A stretch of DNA of 38,001 nt from a virus. Positions 17,149 to 27,050 of this stretch are shown here, in pieces. The notes beneath the pieces were generated by a model, which ran no database searches, was not told the origin of the DNA, and was given only the letters and a program-made list of their open reading frames with translations. The stretch covers positions 1 to 38,001 of the IMG/VR virus record IMGVR_UViG_3300007276_000117. One strand, 5' to 3'. Both the position numbers and the translations under genes were made by a program. Numbering within the stretch: the first letter of the stretch is position 1; every line of letters begins with the position of its first letter.

Positions 17149-18915
17149 TTATGCCCCTTTCAAACGCCCTGCATCACCTAATTTCTTCTGATTCTGTTGG
17201 GCTATCGTAGGTTGTGGCCCTCTTTGTTGTACACTAGTTACAGGAGAACCTGCACCTACACTTGTTCTAGACTGAGGTGAGGCTGGCCCTCTATTTCTAA
17301 TTCCAACTCCTTGACCGCCCGGATTTACAATTCCCGGTGGTAACGGCCCTCTTCCCGGTGGCATTCCCGGCGGCATACCTTGTGGTGGCATTCCCGGCGG
17401 CATACCTTGTGGTGGCATTCCCGGCGGCATACCTTGTGGTGGCATTCCCGGTGGCATTCCCGGCGGCATTCCGGGTTGTCCACCCGGCATTCCTTGTTGT
17501 GGGTCTACTTTTTTATAACTAAATCTAATATCTCTTTCACCTTCTTCCATGAGTTCAGGTTTATAGCCAAGCATCATCATTCTTTGTGCAAGGTTAACTT
17601 CCATCTCATCCCTTCTCAAACGAGTGATTTCATCTTCTTCTTCATTTGGATAAAGAGTTAATTTCCAATCTGTAACATTTAATTGTTTTAATATTCTAGG
17701 GAATAACACTTCTGTGTAAACTTTTTGTCCAAACTCAACAGCCCTGTTAGTTACAAGTATTTGCATACCTTCATTATTTAGACCGCCACTTTTACCATTA
17801 TCAATCATGAAAATATTGCTAACACCATAAAAAGCAGACATTCTAGCACGAATCTCATCCCTCACAGCAATATATTGCATCTCATCTAATGTGTCCATAA
17901 ACTTCACCCAATTGACACCCCCTCTTCCGGTGGAACTTTCAATACCAACTTTAGGTATGTAATGTGGGTCACGTTCCATTTTTTCATCTACAGATTTCCA
18001 AAAAGACTTCATAGATTCAAGATTATCTGTAGTAACTGAAATTATACCTTTTGGCGACCTTCTCTTTTGATATGCAGTATAGATATAATTATCCATAGCA
18101 GTAAGAGACATCGCTTGCCTCCACATAGTATTCACAGGAGATTTACCGTATAGTTTACTAGGATTGTATTTACTGATATGTATAACTTCACCTTCAATAT
18201 AATATTGAGTTTTACCACTACCTGCCATGTTGACATAGTGTACATCTTGCATTTCATTTCCACATACTTCACAAGTTTCATTTTGACCGGGGTATGCAAT
18301 TTGGTCACGATGTAATGCACAGACTTTGTACCTACCACCTCTTACACCTCTTTTATCAGAAACTATACGCATGAATATAGGGTCGCCACGAATAACTTCT
18401 TTGATTCTATAAAATGCTATTTCGCTAGTGTCAGGGTCTACATGATATTCTTTTATCAATATTAAAAACGCATCATCAACAATATTCAAATCATTCTCTA
18501 TTTCATATAATATATGTAAGAAAGATTGTTCCATTGAGTTTTCTTGTTTTAACAACCATTTAGGATAAAGCATTTGTTCTACATCAGGTTCTCTCACCGG
18601 AGAGCCACATAACTTACAAGCATCAACGCTATCACTATATTCTTCACCACATGACACACAGCAAAATTGAAACTTCTTCTCCCAATAATAGCCCCGTCTA
18701 AACATCTCTTGAGTTAATTTTGATATTATTGTTCTTAGAACTAGATTTTCTTGAGCAACAGCATAGAGAGCAGGTAATGTGATTCCTTGTGCCATTACAG
18801 GTTCTTGTATACCTGTAGTGTACAAGGGCATTGTAGGTTCAGGAGTTGAACGCCTACGGAACGGTTTTGAGAGGTTTGTTAGAAAACGGCTTATCCTACT
18901 ATCATCTTCTGCCAT
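17149..18915 (-). CDS. Portal protein with inserted zinc ribbons and Gly-Met-Pro repeat tail
   Basis: 588 residues from ATG 18915, which overlaps the preceding stop (TAATG) and has GGGAGAGG about seven bases upstream; an ATG at 18933 contains that binding site and is less likely. The central region ([20 protein letters not shown], then [16 protein letters not shown]) is characteristic of tailed-virus portals, as is the late [16 protein letters not shown] segment. Two Cys clusters are inserted, C85/C89/C100/C103 and C199/H202/C215/C218, each able to bind zinc. The last 120 residues are low-complexity Pro/Gly/Met repeats. The protein forms the dodecameric ring through which DNA is packaged. Placement after terminase supports the call. 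Confidence 0.85.
   Translation of the reverse strand: MAEDDSRISRFLTNLSKPFRRRSTPEPTMPLYTTGIQEPVMAQGITLPALYAVAQENLVLRTIISKLTQEMFRRGYYWEKKFQFCCVSCGEEYSDSVDACKLCGSPVREPDVEQMLYPKWLLKQENSMEQSFLHILYEIENDLNIVDDAFLILIKEYHVDPDTSEIAFYRIKEVIRGDPIFMRIVSDKRGVRGGRYKVCALHRDQIAYPGQNETCEVCGNEMQDVHYVNMAGSGKTQYYIEGEVIHISKYNPSKLYGKSPVNTMWRQAMSLTAMDNYIYTAYQKRRSPKGIISVTTDNLESMKSFWKSVDEKMERDPHYIPKVGIESSTGRGGVNWVKFMDTLDEMQYIAVRDEIRARMSAFYGVSNIFMIDNGKSGGLNNEGMQILVTNRAVEFGQKVYTEVLFPRILKQLNVTDWKLTLYPNEEEDEITRLRRDEMEVNLAQRMMMLGYKPELMEEGERDIRFSYKKVDPQQGMPGGQPGMPPGMPPGMPPQGMPPGMPPQGMPPGMPPQGMPPGMPPGRGPLPPGIVNPGGQGVGIRNRGPASPQSRTSVGAGSPVTSVQQRGPQPTIAQQNQKKLGDAGRLKGA
17357..17437. repeat. 27-base tandem repeat inside the portal gene
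   Basis: Three perfect 27-base units lie at 17357-17383, 17384-17410 and 17411-17437, followed by degenerate partial units to about 17475. Each encodes QGMPPGMPP. Perfect identity at the DNA level suggests recent expansion by slippage or recombination. Confidence 0.9.
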
Positions 18916-20075
18916 TATAATCCCTCTCCCCATTTAGCAACAGTATCTGCTTGTACTCCCCACTCAGCGAGTAAGGCATCAGACTTGGATGTATCGTCAG
19001 ACCAATTATTATATTTAACTAGTTTTTTGAGTTCTTCTTTTCTTAATTTATCATTTTCTTCTATGTAGGCTAACACCGCTTTGGCCTGTGTTTTTTTCAT
19101 TTGTAAATGAGGTAATAAAGAAGTTAGTAATTTTCGTATATCTGCTTTAGAATAGAATTGCAAGCGGTGTTGACTTCTTTGACTATCTTTGTACACTTTT
19201 TGGTCTAATTGTAAACGGCCACAATCTAAAGTTTTTTGTAAATGTTCACAATGTATTCTTCCTCTAGTACCTGTTGCTATGAAACCTGCTCTTGGTTCTC
19301 CCCTCCCCGTGATACTAATGTACCCATCAGCATCTAAAAATCCAGCAGCATAAGCAAAAGGGTCTTTGAGAATTAAACCATGATTGTCTGCTTTTACAAA
19401 CGTAGAACGTGTGTTACCTGTTAAAATATCTAATTCTTCACCATACATGGCTAGTAATTTTCCCAACTTTCCCACAGTCATACTTTTGGTAATATCTTTA
19501 TTTTCATGTAAAGTTTGAAAAATTGCTTTAGATGTCATAGCACCTTTTTGTTCCAACATATAAGCACTTTTTTTCAAAACCTCTGTGTCTTTTTCATTCA
19601 ACCTATCTATTTGGTGTAAAGTGGTTTTCCAAACTTTTTTCGCATCTTTCTTTTGTTGCATGGCTTTTACCCAAGAGTCTTTTTCATCTTGACCCCATAC
19701 TCCTTCAAACTCATCAAGCATTTTGAGTATTTCATTAGATTGATTCCATTGAATACAGGCTCTTTGTAAAGTAATCTGTCTAGAATCACCAAACTTTCTT
19801 AGTGCTTTCATATCTCTTTCTGAAGGTGAAAAAGATTTTATTACATTTTTGTAATCTTCTAACCATGAATGCATTGTAATGGTTGAATCAAACTCTAAAG
19901 ATTTAATTGTGCGAATGTCTCCAATTAAATCATCTATGTCATTCTTTTGACTCTTGTTGACTCTTCTATTTTTTCTTAATCTTTTTACAATGTCAGAAGC
20001 AGAACATCCCACATGTGTTTCAAACCAACCTTCCCCTGTTGTAGAAAAAAGTTCTGTCATCTCAATCTCTCTCAT
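18915..20075 (-). CDS. LAGLIDADG endonuclease-domain protein between terminase and portal
   Basis: 386 residues from ATG 20075. A single LAGLIDADG motif is visible as AYAAGFLDADGYISI (about residues 238-252), followed by strands and helices typical of one homing endonuclease repeat (GRLQLDQKVYKD, HRLQFYSKADIRKLL). One motif per chain implies a homodimer. The first 230 residues are unrelated, helical and charged, with a winged-helix-like stretch around MTSKAIFQTLHENKDITKSM. The gene overlaps portal by one base and is not inside another gene, so it is not an intein. It may be a free-standing mobile endonuclease or a domesticated packaging factor, taking the place HNH proteins have near terminases of cos-type phages. 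Confidence 0.75.
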   Translation of the reverse strand: MREIEMTELFSTTGEGWFETHVGCSASDIVKRLRKNRRVNKSQKNDIDDLIGDIRTIKSLEFDSTITMHSWLEDYKNVIKSFSPSERDMKALRKFGDSRQITLQRACIQWNQSNEILKMLDEFEGVWGQDEKDSWVKAMQQKKDAKKVWKTTLHQIDRLNEKDTEVLKKSAYMLEQKGAMTSKAIFQTLHENKDITKSMTVGKLGKLLAMYGEELDILTGNTRSTFVKADNHGLILKDPFAYAAGFLDADGYISITGRGEPRAGFIATGTRGRIHCEHLQKTLDCGRLQLDQKVYKDSQRSQHRLQFYSKADIRKLLTSLLPHLQMKKTQAKAVLAYIEENDKLRKEELKKLVKYNNWSDDTSKSDALLAEWGVQADTVAKWGEGL

Positions 20076-20134
20076 ATTAAAGTAAAACTATTATTGTCAT
20101 CTTCTATTATTGTTGTGTTATTCTTATATTTCAT
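20072..20134 (-). CDS. Possible 20-residue micro-ORF linking terminase and endonuclease genes
   Basis: An ATG at 20134 overlaps the terminase stop in ATGA, and the TGA at 20074-20072 overlaps the ATG of the next gene in another ATGA. The product is 20 residues, polar (MKYKNNTTIIEDDN...) and has no motif. The exact fit at both ends is what would be expected of a translated ORF that carries ribosomes across the gap. Chance remains possible at this length. Confidence 0.4.
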   Translation of the reverse strand: MKYKNNTTIIEDDNNSFTLI

Positions 20135-21615
20135 GGTATCATCCAACCCCCGCTGCTTCTCTTATTTTGATTGCTGTCAAACCAATTTTCAAAGTTTTCC
20201 ATGACATCATCAAGTAATACCACTTTACCCTTAAACTCTTTAGTAGCCCAATTAGCAAGTGCCAAACTCATCGCTAAGTCATCGTTTACACCAACACTCT
20301 CTAATCTACCGTTCTTTTGCATACCAAAACGATTCAATTCTTGTTCCACCTTATGTGTATACTCACGGCTTCTCTCATTACCATAAGGTAACTTGATATG
20401 ACCTTGTTCAAATGCGAGTAATAAAGACATGAAAAGTGATTCCTTTTTTGTTCTTGTTGTCATAAAGACTTTTATTGGCATATCCGCTGCCATTTCTCTC
20501 ATTTCTGCTTCTAACATTCTTTGAAAATTGTTGCCTTCTAATTCTATTAAATCAGGTTGAAACTTATTATTTAGAATAACCATCATTCTCTTTTGTGCTA
20601 AAGATGACATTCCTCTTTCATGAACAACATTTACGATTTGTTTTACATCTTCATTAGGTAACATTCTCAATGTGGTCATAGCAGTAAAGTCAGCATTTTT
20701 ATCTGAAGATATAGCAGGGTCGTGTCCTATGAAATGTTGACCCCAAATGCCATCAGGTTGCCCTTCTTCATTAAAATTAGTATCAGCCCTATCTAACAAA
20801 ACTAAGTTTTTATCTCTAGCACCTTCTAGAATATCCATCGGAAACATACTCGCCACATCATGAATCGGCTCACATAAGTATTCACGGCTGAATTGTATTG
20901 CTGGCATAGATAACCTTCTTTTCTCTAATGACTCTAAGTTCCATCTTTCAGGCCAAAGAGCCTCTCCTTTCATATTTATAGCAGGGAAAGTTTCTACCAA
21001 GAAAGTTTCTTTCTGTTCTAATTCAGCGTATAAGTCATTGTAACTAAATGGTGTACCAACCATCATCAAACGAGATGTGTGGTGAAGTACAGGAAGAAGT
21101 ACACCGTAAAACCAATCGGCTGCTCTTTGTAGTTCAGTTCCTGTAGTACCCCACAGAATATCATCACAAACAACCACATCAGGGTGGAAACCTCTAGTAG
21201 CACCACCAACCGATTTTGCCATAATACGAGAACCATTAGTCAACTCAAAATATGATTTAGCCCACGGTTTTCCAAAAGCAGGTTTCAAATCACGAAGTAT
21301 CTCTACACTATCTATATTACTTCTAATAAATCTCATATGTTCAAGAGTCTGTTCCATAGAATGAGAAAAAATCATAACGTGAGTGCCGGGATTGAATGCT
21401 GCTATCCATAAAGCATATGACATAAAAAATACAGATTTGCCGTGGTCACGCGATGCTTTAACACAGTAGTATTGATTTCCTTCTAAGCCCTTATCCCAAG
21501 TTTCATGATGACCGCTGTAAAGCATTCCCATAATATCTACAAAAAAATATCGAAAAGATTTCTTAGACATCTCTTTGTCCATTTCTAGAACAAAGGCTTC
21601 AACATCTTTTACCAT
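20131..21615 (-). CDS. terL: Terminase large subunit
   Basis: 494 residues from ATG 21615, which overlaps the previous stop in TGATG and has GGAGT upstream; a TTG at 21630 is less likely. The ATPase domain has Walker A KASRDHGKS (53-61), Walker B VVVCDD (147-152) and the coupling motif MMVGTPF (184-190). The RNase H-like nuclease has Asp in GHDPAISSD (299), Glu in LIELEG (358 or 360) and Asp in VNDDLAMS (445/446). This is the motor that drives DNA into the prohead and cuts it. A separate zinc-HTH gene upstream may be the small subunit. Confidence 0.92.
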   Translation of the reverse strand: MVKDVEAFVLEMDKEMSKKSFRYFFVDIMGMLYSGHHETWDKGLEGNQYYCVKASRDHGKSVFFMSYALWIAAFNPGTHVMIFSHSMEQTLEHMRFIRSNIDSVEILRDLKPAFGKPWAKSYFELTNGSRIMAKSVGGATRGFHPDVVVCDDILWGTTGTELQRAADWFYGVLLPVLHHTSRLMMVGTPFSYNDLYAELEQKETFLVETFPAINMKGEALWPERWNLESLEKRRLSMPAIQFSREYLCEPIHDVASMFPMDILEGARDKNLVLLDRADTNFNEEGQPDGIWGQHFIGHDPAISSDKNADFTAMTTLRMLPNEDVKQIVNVVHERGMSSLAQKRMMVILNNKFQPDLIELEGNNFQRMLEAEMREMAADMPIKVFMTTRTKKESLFMSLLLAFEQGHIKLPYGNERSREYTHKVEQELNRFGMQKNGRLESVGVNDDLAMSLALANWATKEFKGKVVLLDDVMENFENWFDSNQNKRSSGGWMIP

Positions 21616-22370
21616 CAGTAATAACTCCAATGTCTTACAGATTTTACTACTCGTCTTTGTAAATCTTCTTGAGGTTTTGTAACATCATCCACAGTTTTTG
21701 ATGCTGCGTCTTGTGCTTTTTGACCGGGAACAACATTTGGTTTTGCTATCTCTTCATTCGTTTGTGTTAACTGAGCATTAACAGGGTCATTATTTGATTG
21801 TATTCCTAAAGCGGCATCAACAATATTTTCACCCACATTACCTCCACCAGCGGTAGAGTCCATAAAATCCATCCAATTACTTTGACTATCCATCCCAAGA
21901 GTAGGTGCTTGTGGTGTAGTTACCATATTTCCACTTGCATTTAAGTGAGTTCTTTTTTGTTCTTCAGGGGTCATAGGTTGTCCTGTATTCGGATTAAGCA
22001 TTGTATTGTTAACACTCAGTTGGTTATTTTGTAACCCTTGTTTTGCTGCCGCCACTCTTCCAGCAGGTGTAAATTGTTGAGCATATCTTTGTGCTGGCCC
22101 TAAGGCTTGAGATGCTGCTTGATAACCTGTGTAGCCCCTCATTCCCGCTTGACCCATACTTGAAAATAAATCTCCTTGACTGTCATCTGCTAAAGTATTC
22201 AACGCCCCCCAAGCAGCACCCAAAGCAGGTACTATTCTACCATAACCTGTAACCCCCTTTCCAGCAGGGAGATTCATTTGCATGGCTGCGTTACCACCAC
22301 CTGAAACAGTAGGTGCAAAAGAAGCGTTTTGTGCAGCAGCGGCACTTTTTACAATAAGCACCTTACTCAT
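21615..22370 (-). CDS. Ala/Gly/Gln-rich hypothetical protein, probably virion-associated
   Basis: 251 residues from ATG 22370, overlapping the upstream gene by eight bases. The N-terminal 120 residues are rich in Ala and Gly and may form hydrophobic or amphipathic helices (VPALGAAWGALNTLADD). The middle is Asn/Thr/Pro-rich linker and the end is charged (KSVRHWSYY). There are no Cys residues or enzyme motifs. The composition resembles minor head proteins that are ejected with DNA. It is upstream of terminase and probably co-transcribed with it. Confidence 0.65.
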   Translation of the reverse strand: MSKVLIVKSAAAAQNASFAPTVSGGGNAAMQMNLPAGKGVTGYGRIVPALGAAWGALNTLADDSQGDLFSSMGQAGMRGYTGYQAASQALGPAQRYAQQFTPAGRVAAAKQGLQNNQLSVNNTMLNPNTGQPMTPEEQKRTHLNASGNMVTTPQAPTLGMDSQSNWMDFMDSTAGGGNVGENIVDAALGIQSNNDPVNAQLTQTNEEIAKPNVVPGQKAQDAASKTVDDVTKPQEDLQRRVVKSVRHWSYY

Positions 22371-24657
22371 CTAAAACACCCCTAAACGATGCCTTAACCA
22401 CCTTAATTGTTGTTTCCGTATATCCAAAAGATTTTGTTAGTCTCATCCAATCACCTTTAGCGTTGTGAATCAATCTAACATCTTGAGGTGCTATACCTAA
22501 TTTTTTAGAGATGGTGGCAATATCTTCACTAGACTCTATTGATAATTTTGAGTTTGTTAAATGCTTCAAAACACTATCATCACTTAGTGCATCTTTCATC
22601 TGTACATCCTCTAACGCTTTTACAATTCTGTCCTGTGCGCTAGACATGTTAGTACCCCCCTTACTGAACTGACTTAAAAAAGTCTGCTGTGGGTCTGAAA
22701 AAGTTTGCCTATATCTAGCGATATTCTCAGGAGTCGAAACTTTTTGTCCACCTGCCGCAGCAATACGTTGTAATTGCTCATCACTCATTCCAGCAGCCGC
22801 CATCCTTGTTGCTGCTGCGCCCGGAGGTAAAGGTATCGGGCCTTGACGTTGTTGTTTCTGTGGGGGTTGAGGTTGCATCACCGCTTGTTGTTCTAATATT
22901 GGATTTTTATTAGTTTGAATTGTATTTCCCATTGTTCGACTTTCAGCATCACCTAATGCTGGTGAATTATATGTGGCTTGATAAGGAATATAATCAGCCA
23001 ATGTGCCACCTTGATACCTACCACCTGTTACTGAATGTGTTGATGTTGCTTGTGTTGGTAGGGCTTCAGGTAAAGGAACTCTAACATTATGTCCTTGTGC
23101 CTCACCTAGATAATCATGCAAGGCTTCAATCACTCTTCTTCTTTCTGCTATGATTTCAGGTGCTTCTTGTTTCAAACTTATCCCATGTTTCGCTGCCAAC
23201 TCAGGGGTTAATTCTGAATCTCTAAGTTTGCTATTCCCAACCATATTTCCTATTTCTTCATTTTTACCTGCTAACATAGCCAAAGCATAAATATTTCCAG
23301 CGGTATGATGAGTGCCTCTTCTCCCATTCATAGTTCCGATTGTACTTCTATAACTATCAAAACCCATTGTGTTTTCTAATTCTTCTTCGGTGGGTACACC
23401 TGTGTGAAGTTCAGTATACGCATTCATAAGTTTTTGATGAGCAGAATGTTTTTTGGTACTACCATTTAATTTATTAAAAGCAGAAGTACCTTGTAATTCA
23501 CCTAGTAATTGTTGTCTCATGTTCGGGTCTAACACCCACTCAGCAAGCCTTTTTCCCTTAAACATCGTATTCATTAAAGCAGGGTGTTTTATAGGACTTA
23601 ATGACTGTTTTATTCTTCCTGTGGCTAAAGCATCCCCAATACGGGTAGGGTCAAAGGTGTCTAAAAGTTCATTCATCACAACAGAATAAGCCCCACCTTC
23701 TGTACTTCCACCTTTTCTAGTTTTTAATTTATAAAAGTCATTAGGTAATTTATGTGCTGCACCTGAATGTGCGCTTAGTCCTTCTATGCTTCTATCAACA
23801 CTATGACCTAAATCAGTTAAACCTGCAACCATTTCTTCATTAGCAGCGTGTCCTTTTCCTCCTTGAAAATGCCCGGATGGGAACACATTTCCACTAAGTA
23901 CATTATGACCTTCTTCCGGGTGAACGGCGTAAGAAAGTAGATTTCTTTTAATGTGTGGGTATTTTAGAAAGTGTGATGATTTACCACCAATTCTTTGTGG
24001 GTCTATTCCTTTTTCTATTGCAATATTTCTCAAATGTTTTTGAAAAGGTACAGATAAAGAATCAATGAATGTTCCAAAAGGACTTCTTTGCTTGTGGTAA
24101 TTTGTATAACCTGTTACTAGTTTTTTTTCTCCACCGTGTTGTATGTAATGTTGTCTTGAACCCTCTTCATTATTACCTTGATAATCACTAAGTGCAATTT
24201 TTCTCCACTCAGGGTCATAAAAATTAGGTAAATGGTTTTCTCTATTTGCGTGTTCAGCGTTTGTGCGTTTTATCGCTTCTTCTATATCATCTATAGGACA
24301 CCCACCCACACCTGCTTTTCTAAGTAAATTACCATAATGATGTGCAACCCCGTCTATACCATGATAATGTGACCCACCAAAATCATCTTTCCAAACAGGT
24401 ATTACTTTTCCACTATCTGTTTTTTCCAAGTCAAAACGGCCTTTGATTAGATTGCCAACGCCCGGCATTCCTGTATCTTTCTCTCCATGCCCACCTGTAT
24501 GAGCAAAAGGAGGTGCATGTAAATGTTCAAAATTAGGGTCAGGAGATTGAAACGATTCTATAGGGGGGTGTCTTTGTGCGTGGTATTGTCCATCCCATGC
24601 AATTACGTTTCCATCGCTTTTCTTTAAGTTTGTAGAATATAGCATTATGTAATTCAT
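22363..24657 (-). CDS. Large His-rich hypothetical protein
   Basis: 764 residues from ATG 24657 (ATGA overlap with the gene upstream); an ATG a few codons later is also possible. The first 300 residues are unusually rich in His and Gly (AQRHPPIESF, HLHAPPFAHTGGHGEKD). A Pro/Gln-rich linker lies near residues 570-620, and the C-terminal 100 residues look like a small helical domain (DDSVLKHLTNSKLSIESSED). A stretch around residues 284-350 resembles part of the 1807-residue protein (ending DALATGRIK against DIATGRTK). It is probably a virion protein, but no family is recognised. Confidence 0.65.
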   Translation of the reverse strand: MNYIMLYSTNLKKSDGNVIAWDGQYHAQRHPPIESFQSPDPNFEHLHAPPFAHTGGHGEKDTGMPGVGNLIKGRFDLEKTDSGKVIPVWKDDFGGSHYHGIDGVAHHYGNLLRKAGVGGCPIDDIEEAIKRTNAEHANRENHLPNFYDPEWRKIALSDYQGNNEEGSRQHYIQHGGEKKLVTGYTNYHKQRSPFGTFIDSLSVPFQKHLRNIAIEKGIDPQRIGGKSSHFLKYPHIKRNLLSYAVHPEEGHNVLSGNVFPSGHFQGGKGHAANEEMVAGLTDLGHSVDRSIEGLSAHSGAAHKLPNDFYKLKTRKGGSTEGGAYSVVMNELLDTFDPTRIGDALATGRIKQSLSPIKHPALMNTMFKGKRLAEWVLDPNMRQQLLGELQGTSAFNKLNGSTKKHSAHQKLMNAYTELHTGVPTEEELENTMGFDSYRSTIGTMNGRRGTHHTAGNIYALAMLAGKNEEIGNMVGNSKLRDSELTPELAAKHGISLKQEAPEIIAERRRVIEALHDYLGEAQGHNVRVPLPEALPTQATSTHSVTGGRYQGGTLADYIPYQATYNSPALGDAESRTMGNTIQTNKNPILEQQAVMQPQPPQKQQRQGPIPLPPGAAATRMAAAGMSDEQLQRIAAAGGQKVSTPENIARYRQTFSDPQQTFLSQFSKGGTNMSSAQDRIVKALEDVQMKDALSDDSVLKHLTNSKLSIESSEDIATISKKLGIAPQDVRLIHNAKGDWMRLTKSFGYTETTIKVVKASFRGVLDE

Positions 24658-26654
24658 GGAGTTGGGCCTCCACGATTTTCAGGATGAACACCAAAAGCCT
24701 GAGAATCATTTGTAGCATCTTCAGTTGCCCCCTCAGGTCTTGATGTGGTTCTAAAACTAGCAGAATTATATTTCGGTTTATCTTCACCTGCCCCACTAGT
24801 ATCTTTTGTACCCATACCCTTTGATGTCGTGTCTTTAGTTTTCAAAGCCCTTTTCATTTGTCTTACTAAACTTCTCAATTCAACTATGTCTGCATGAGTT
24901 GGCCCTGCTTTTAACAGACTACTAACCGCCACTAAATCAGAACTCATTTGTATTTGTGATGGGTCTTGAATGGGCGGTTGTGGTGGTGGAACAGGTGGTG
25001 CTGACACAGCAACAGGCGGTGCGCCCATTCTTCTAAGCCCCATTTTCCCAACCGATAAACCAGCAGAAGGAGTGTTTCTTCTATTTAGATGAGGTACTGA
25101 GGGGGCTGATGACATTCTTGGTGAATGGATTCTTGGTTTTTTCACCCCAACCCCCGCAGGTAATCTACCACCACCTGTTGGCCCTGCGAAATATTTACGT
25201 TGACCGAATCTTCTTTGTGATGCGGTTGGTACTCTAACATTACCCACTCTTTTCCTCGCTTCCATTGTACCTTGATATTCCCTATACTTTTGTGGGTCTT
25301 TTGAAAGGGGTTGTTTGACTTTTCTACCTCTATGGCTTCTCTCCACAGCCACATGTGCTAACTCTAAACCTGTTTTTTTACCTTGTTTAATAGATGAACG
25401 TAAAGCCTTATCTCTTCTTCCTGTAGAGCCTTTTGGCCCTAGACTACCACCCGGTGGTGTGTCAAATTGCCCTGTTGATGGTCGCCATTTTTTGTTTTGC
25501 TCTTTTGCCCTTCTTTTATCCATTTCTTTTTCTGTTGCTTTCATCAAAGTAGACCAAGCATCTCCCATAGGCTCACCTGTAGATATGTTGCTATCTGAGC
25601 CTGAATTAGCATTTAAGTATTCATTCATCCTTCTTTCATACTCAGAACTCATTTGTGGTAAAATACCTGTTTTTTTCTTAGGTTCACTTTCAGGTTCACT
25701 TTCAGGTTCACTTTCAGGTAAGTTTTGTGCTTGTGTATATCTTGACATATTAGATAGAGCATCCATATAATTCTCATGGTCTAATGCTTGCACTAAATCC
25801 ATACCTTCTAAACCTGTAATGTCTTTTTGTCTAGATGTAAGATTTCTAAATGTAGGTTGACCTGTACTAATGTTCATACCTTTTTGACCGGGTACAACAG
25901 AAGTATATCTTCTATCTCCTTTTTCACCACGTTTATCTTTTGTCGTTTGAGAAATAGGCATATAATTACTTAAATCTCTAGTCATAGTTGTTTTAGGAAT
26001 ATTAAGACTGTTTCCATGTTTATCTAACGCTCGTCTAACAGCCACTAAATCTCTTTTTTGTGCTTCAGTCAAACTAGGTTCTAAACCAAGTGTGCCTGTA
26101 AGTGCTTGCATTAGCAACTCTTTAGGTGTTTTTCTTTTTGTTACAGCAACATCCTTCTGTTTAGTTGTAGGTATAAAACTTCTATCACTCCCAACACCTC
26201 TTCTGCCATATTTACCCATTTTGAGCAATTGAATAATATCCATACTTTCACCCATAGCAAATAAATTGCCAGCGGCTGCACCCGGCCCTTTTGCACCCAT
26301 AGCAAGACTAGTCTCAAAACCTAAATTACCCGGTGGGCCTGTTTGTGCAGAAAGTTCTCTATCTGCATCTATTTTTTCTGAGTCATCTCTTTCTTCATCT
26401 TCTTCTTCAGGTAAATCACTAGGTTTTATACGAATATGTTTTATTTTATTTCTTTTCTCTTTTGTTTTTTCTTTTTCTTGAAGTTTTCTTTCATATTTAT
26501 CATCACGAACTTTTCCATCCTCCATACCATAAGTGTCCTCTTCGTGATTATTTCGGTACATATGGGAAGATTCTGAACGTGGTGAATACATTCTTGTGTC
26601 TGTACCCGTACCTGTCATTCCCGACTTGGAAATGTACACCCTACGGTCAGTCAT
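24654..26654 (-). CDS. Large basic, low-complexity hypothetical protein
   Basis: 666 residues from ATG 26654, overlapping the upstream gene by eight bases. The sequence is rich in Arg, Lys, Ser, Pro and Gly and contains an ESEP triplicate repeat near residue 315. Short helical blocks (ELLMQALTGTLGLEPSLTEA, DLVAVRRALDKHGNSL) are separated by disordered linkers. A Pro-rich stretch (PPVAVSAPPVPPPQPP) precedes a C-terminal helix (VELRSLVRQMKRAL). Such a protein could bind DNA or serve as a flexible scaffold. The position in the packaging operon suggests a head role. Confidence 0.65.
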   Translation of the reverse strand: MTDRRVYISKSGMTGTGTDTRMYSPRSESSHMYRNNHEEDTYGMEDGKVRDDKYERKLQEKEKTKEKRNKIKHIRIKPSDLPEEEDEERDDSEKIDADRELSAQTGPPGNLGFETSLAMGAKGPGAAAGNLFAMGESMDIIQLLKMGKYGRRGVGSDRSFIPTTKQKDVAVTKRKTPKELLMQALTGTLGLEPSLTEAQKRDLVAVRRALDKHGNSLNIPKTTMTRDLSNYMPISQTTKDKRGEKGDRRYTSVVPGQKGMNISTGQPTFRNLTSRQKDITGLEGMDLVQALDHENYMDALSNMSRYTQAQNLPESEPESEPESEPKKKTGILPQMSSEYERRMNEYLNANSGSDSNISTGEPMGDAWSTLMKATEKEMDKRRAKEQNKKWRPSTGQFDTPPGGSLGPKGSTGRRDKALRSSIKQGKKTGLELAHVAVERSHRGRKVKQPLSKDPQKYREYQGTMEARKRVGNVRVPTASQRRFGQRKYFAGPTGGGRLPAGVGVKKPRIHSPRMSSAPSVPHLNRRNTPSAGLSVGKMGLRRMGAPPVAVSAPPVPPPQPPIQDPSQIQMSSDLVAVSSLLKAGPTHADIVELRSLVRQMKRALKTKDTTSKGMGTKDTSGAGEDKPKYNSASFRTTSRPEGATEDATNDSQAFGVHPENRGGPTP
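25681..25716. repeat. 12-base tandem repeat encoding ESEP units
   Basis: Three perfect 12-base copies (GGTTCACTTTCA on the plus strand) lie in frame inside the 666-residue gene. On the minus strand they give Glu-Ser-Glu-Pro units. It is one of three perfect in-frame coding repeats in the window that give Pro-rich segments. Confidence 0.85.
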
Positions 26655-27033
26655 AGTCTAGCCCCGCATATACTTTTATTTCATTGTTGAGTTTATTAGA
26701 GAGTCTATGATAGAACTCTATGACAAAATTAGGACTTACAAAACACCTAGCCATCGTATCACAAAGATATTCAAAATTAGACAATTCTTTTCTCAATTCA
26801 GCACGAATATCAAAAACTTCTTTTGGCTCATCACTTTGTTGTAATCGTGTGGTTAAATCTACTATTCTTATTATACAATCTACATTTTCTAATTTATTGT
26901 TATAAGAATTAAAATGATGATAATTGAACTTCTCTATTACATTAACACAATAATCTAAAAATAAAGGTAAATCACTATCGTGTAATGAATTATCAGAATT
27001 ATAATGTCTATGACCGGGATGTGTTATTTGCAT
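26647..27033 (-). CDS. Hypothetical helical protein
   Basis: 128 residues from ATG 27033, which has GGAG five bases upstream; a TTG at 27054 would overlap the previous stop and add seven residues. The product is mostly helical, with long stretches such as LFLDYCVNVIEKFNYHHF and FDIRAELRKELSNFEYLCDT. It has no obvious motif. It lies between the zinc-HTH protein and the basic 666-residue protein in the packaging operon. Its role is unknown. Confidence 0.65.
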   Translation of the reverse strand: MQITHPGHRHYNSDNSLHDSDLPLFLDYCVNVIEKFNYHHFNSYNNKLENVDCIIRIVDLTTRLQQSDEPKEVFDIRAELRKELSNFEYLCDTMARCFVSPNFVIEFYHRLSNKLNNEIKVYAGLDYD

Positions 27034-27050
27034 TAAATCTCCTATAGAAA

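Noticed and set aside
18915-20075. Intein in terminase or portal
   Set aside because: The endonuclease has its own start and stop, no splicing-domain motifs were seen, and both neighbouring genes are whole.
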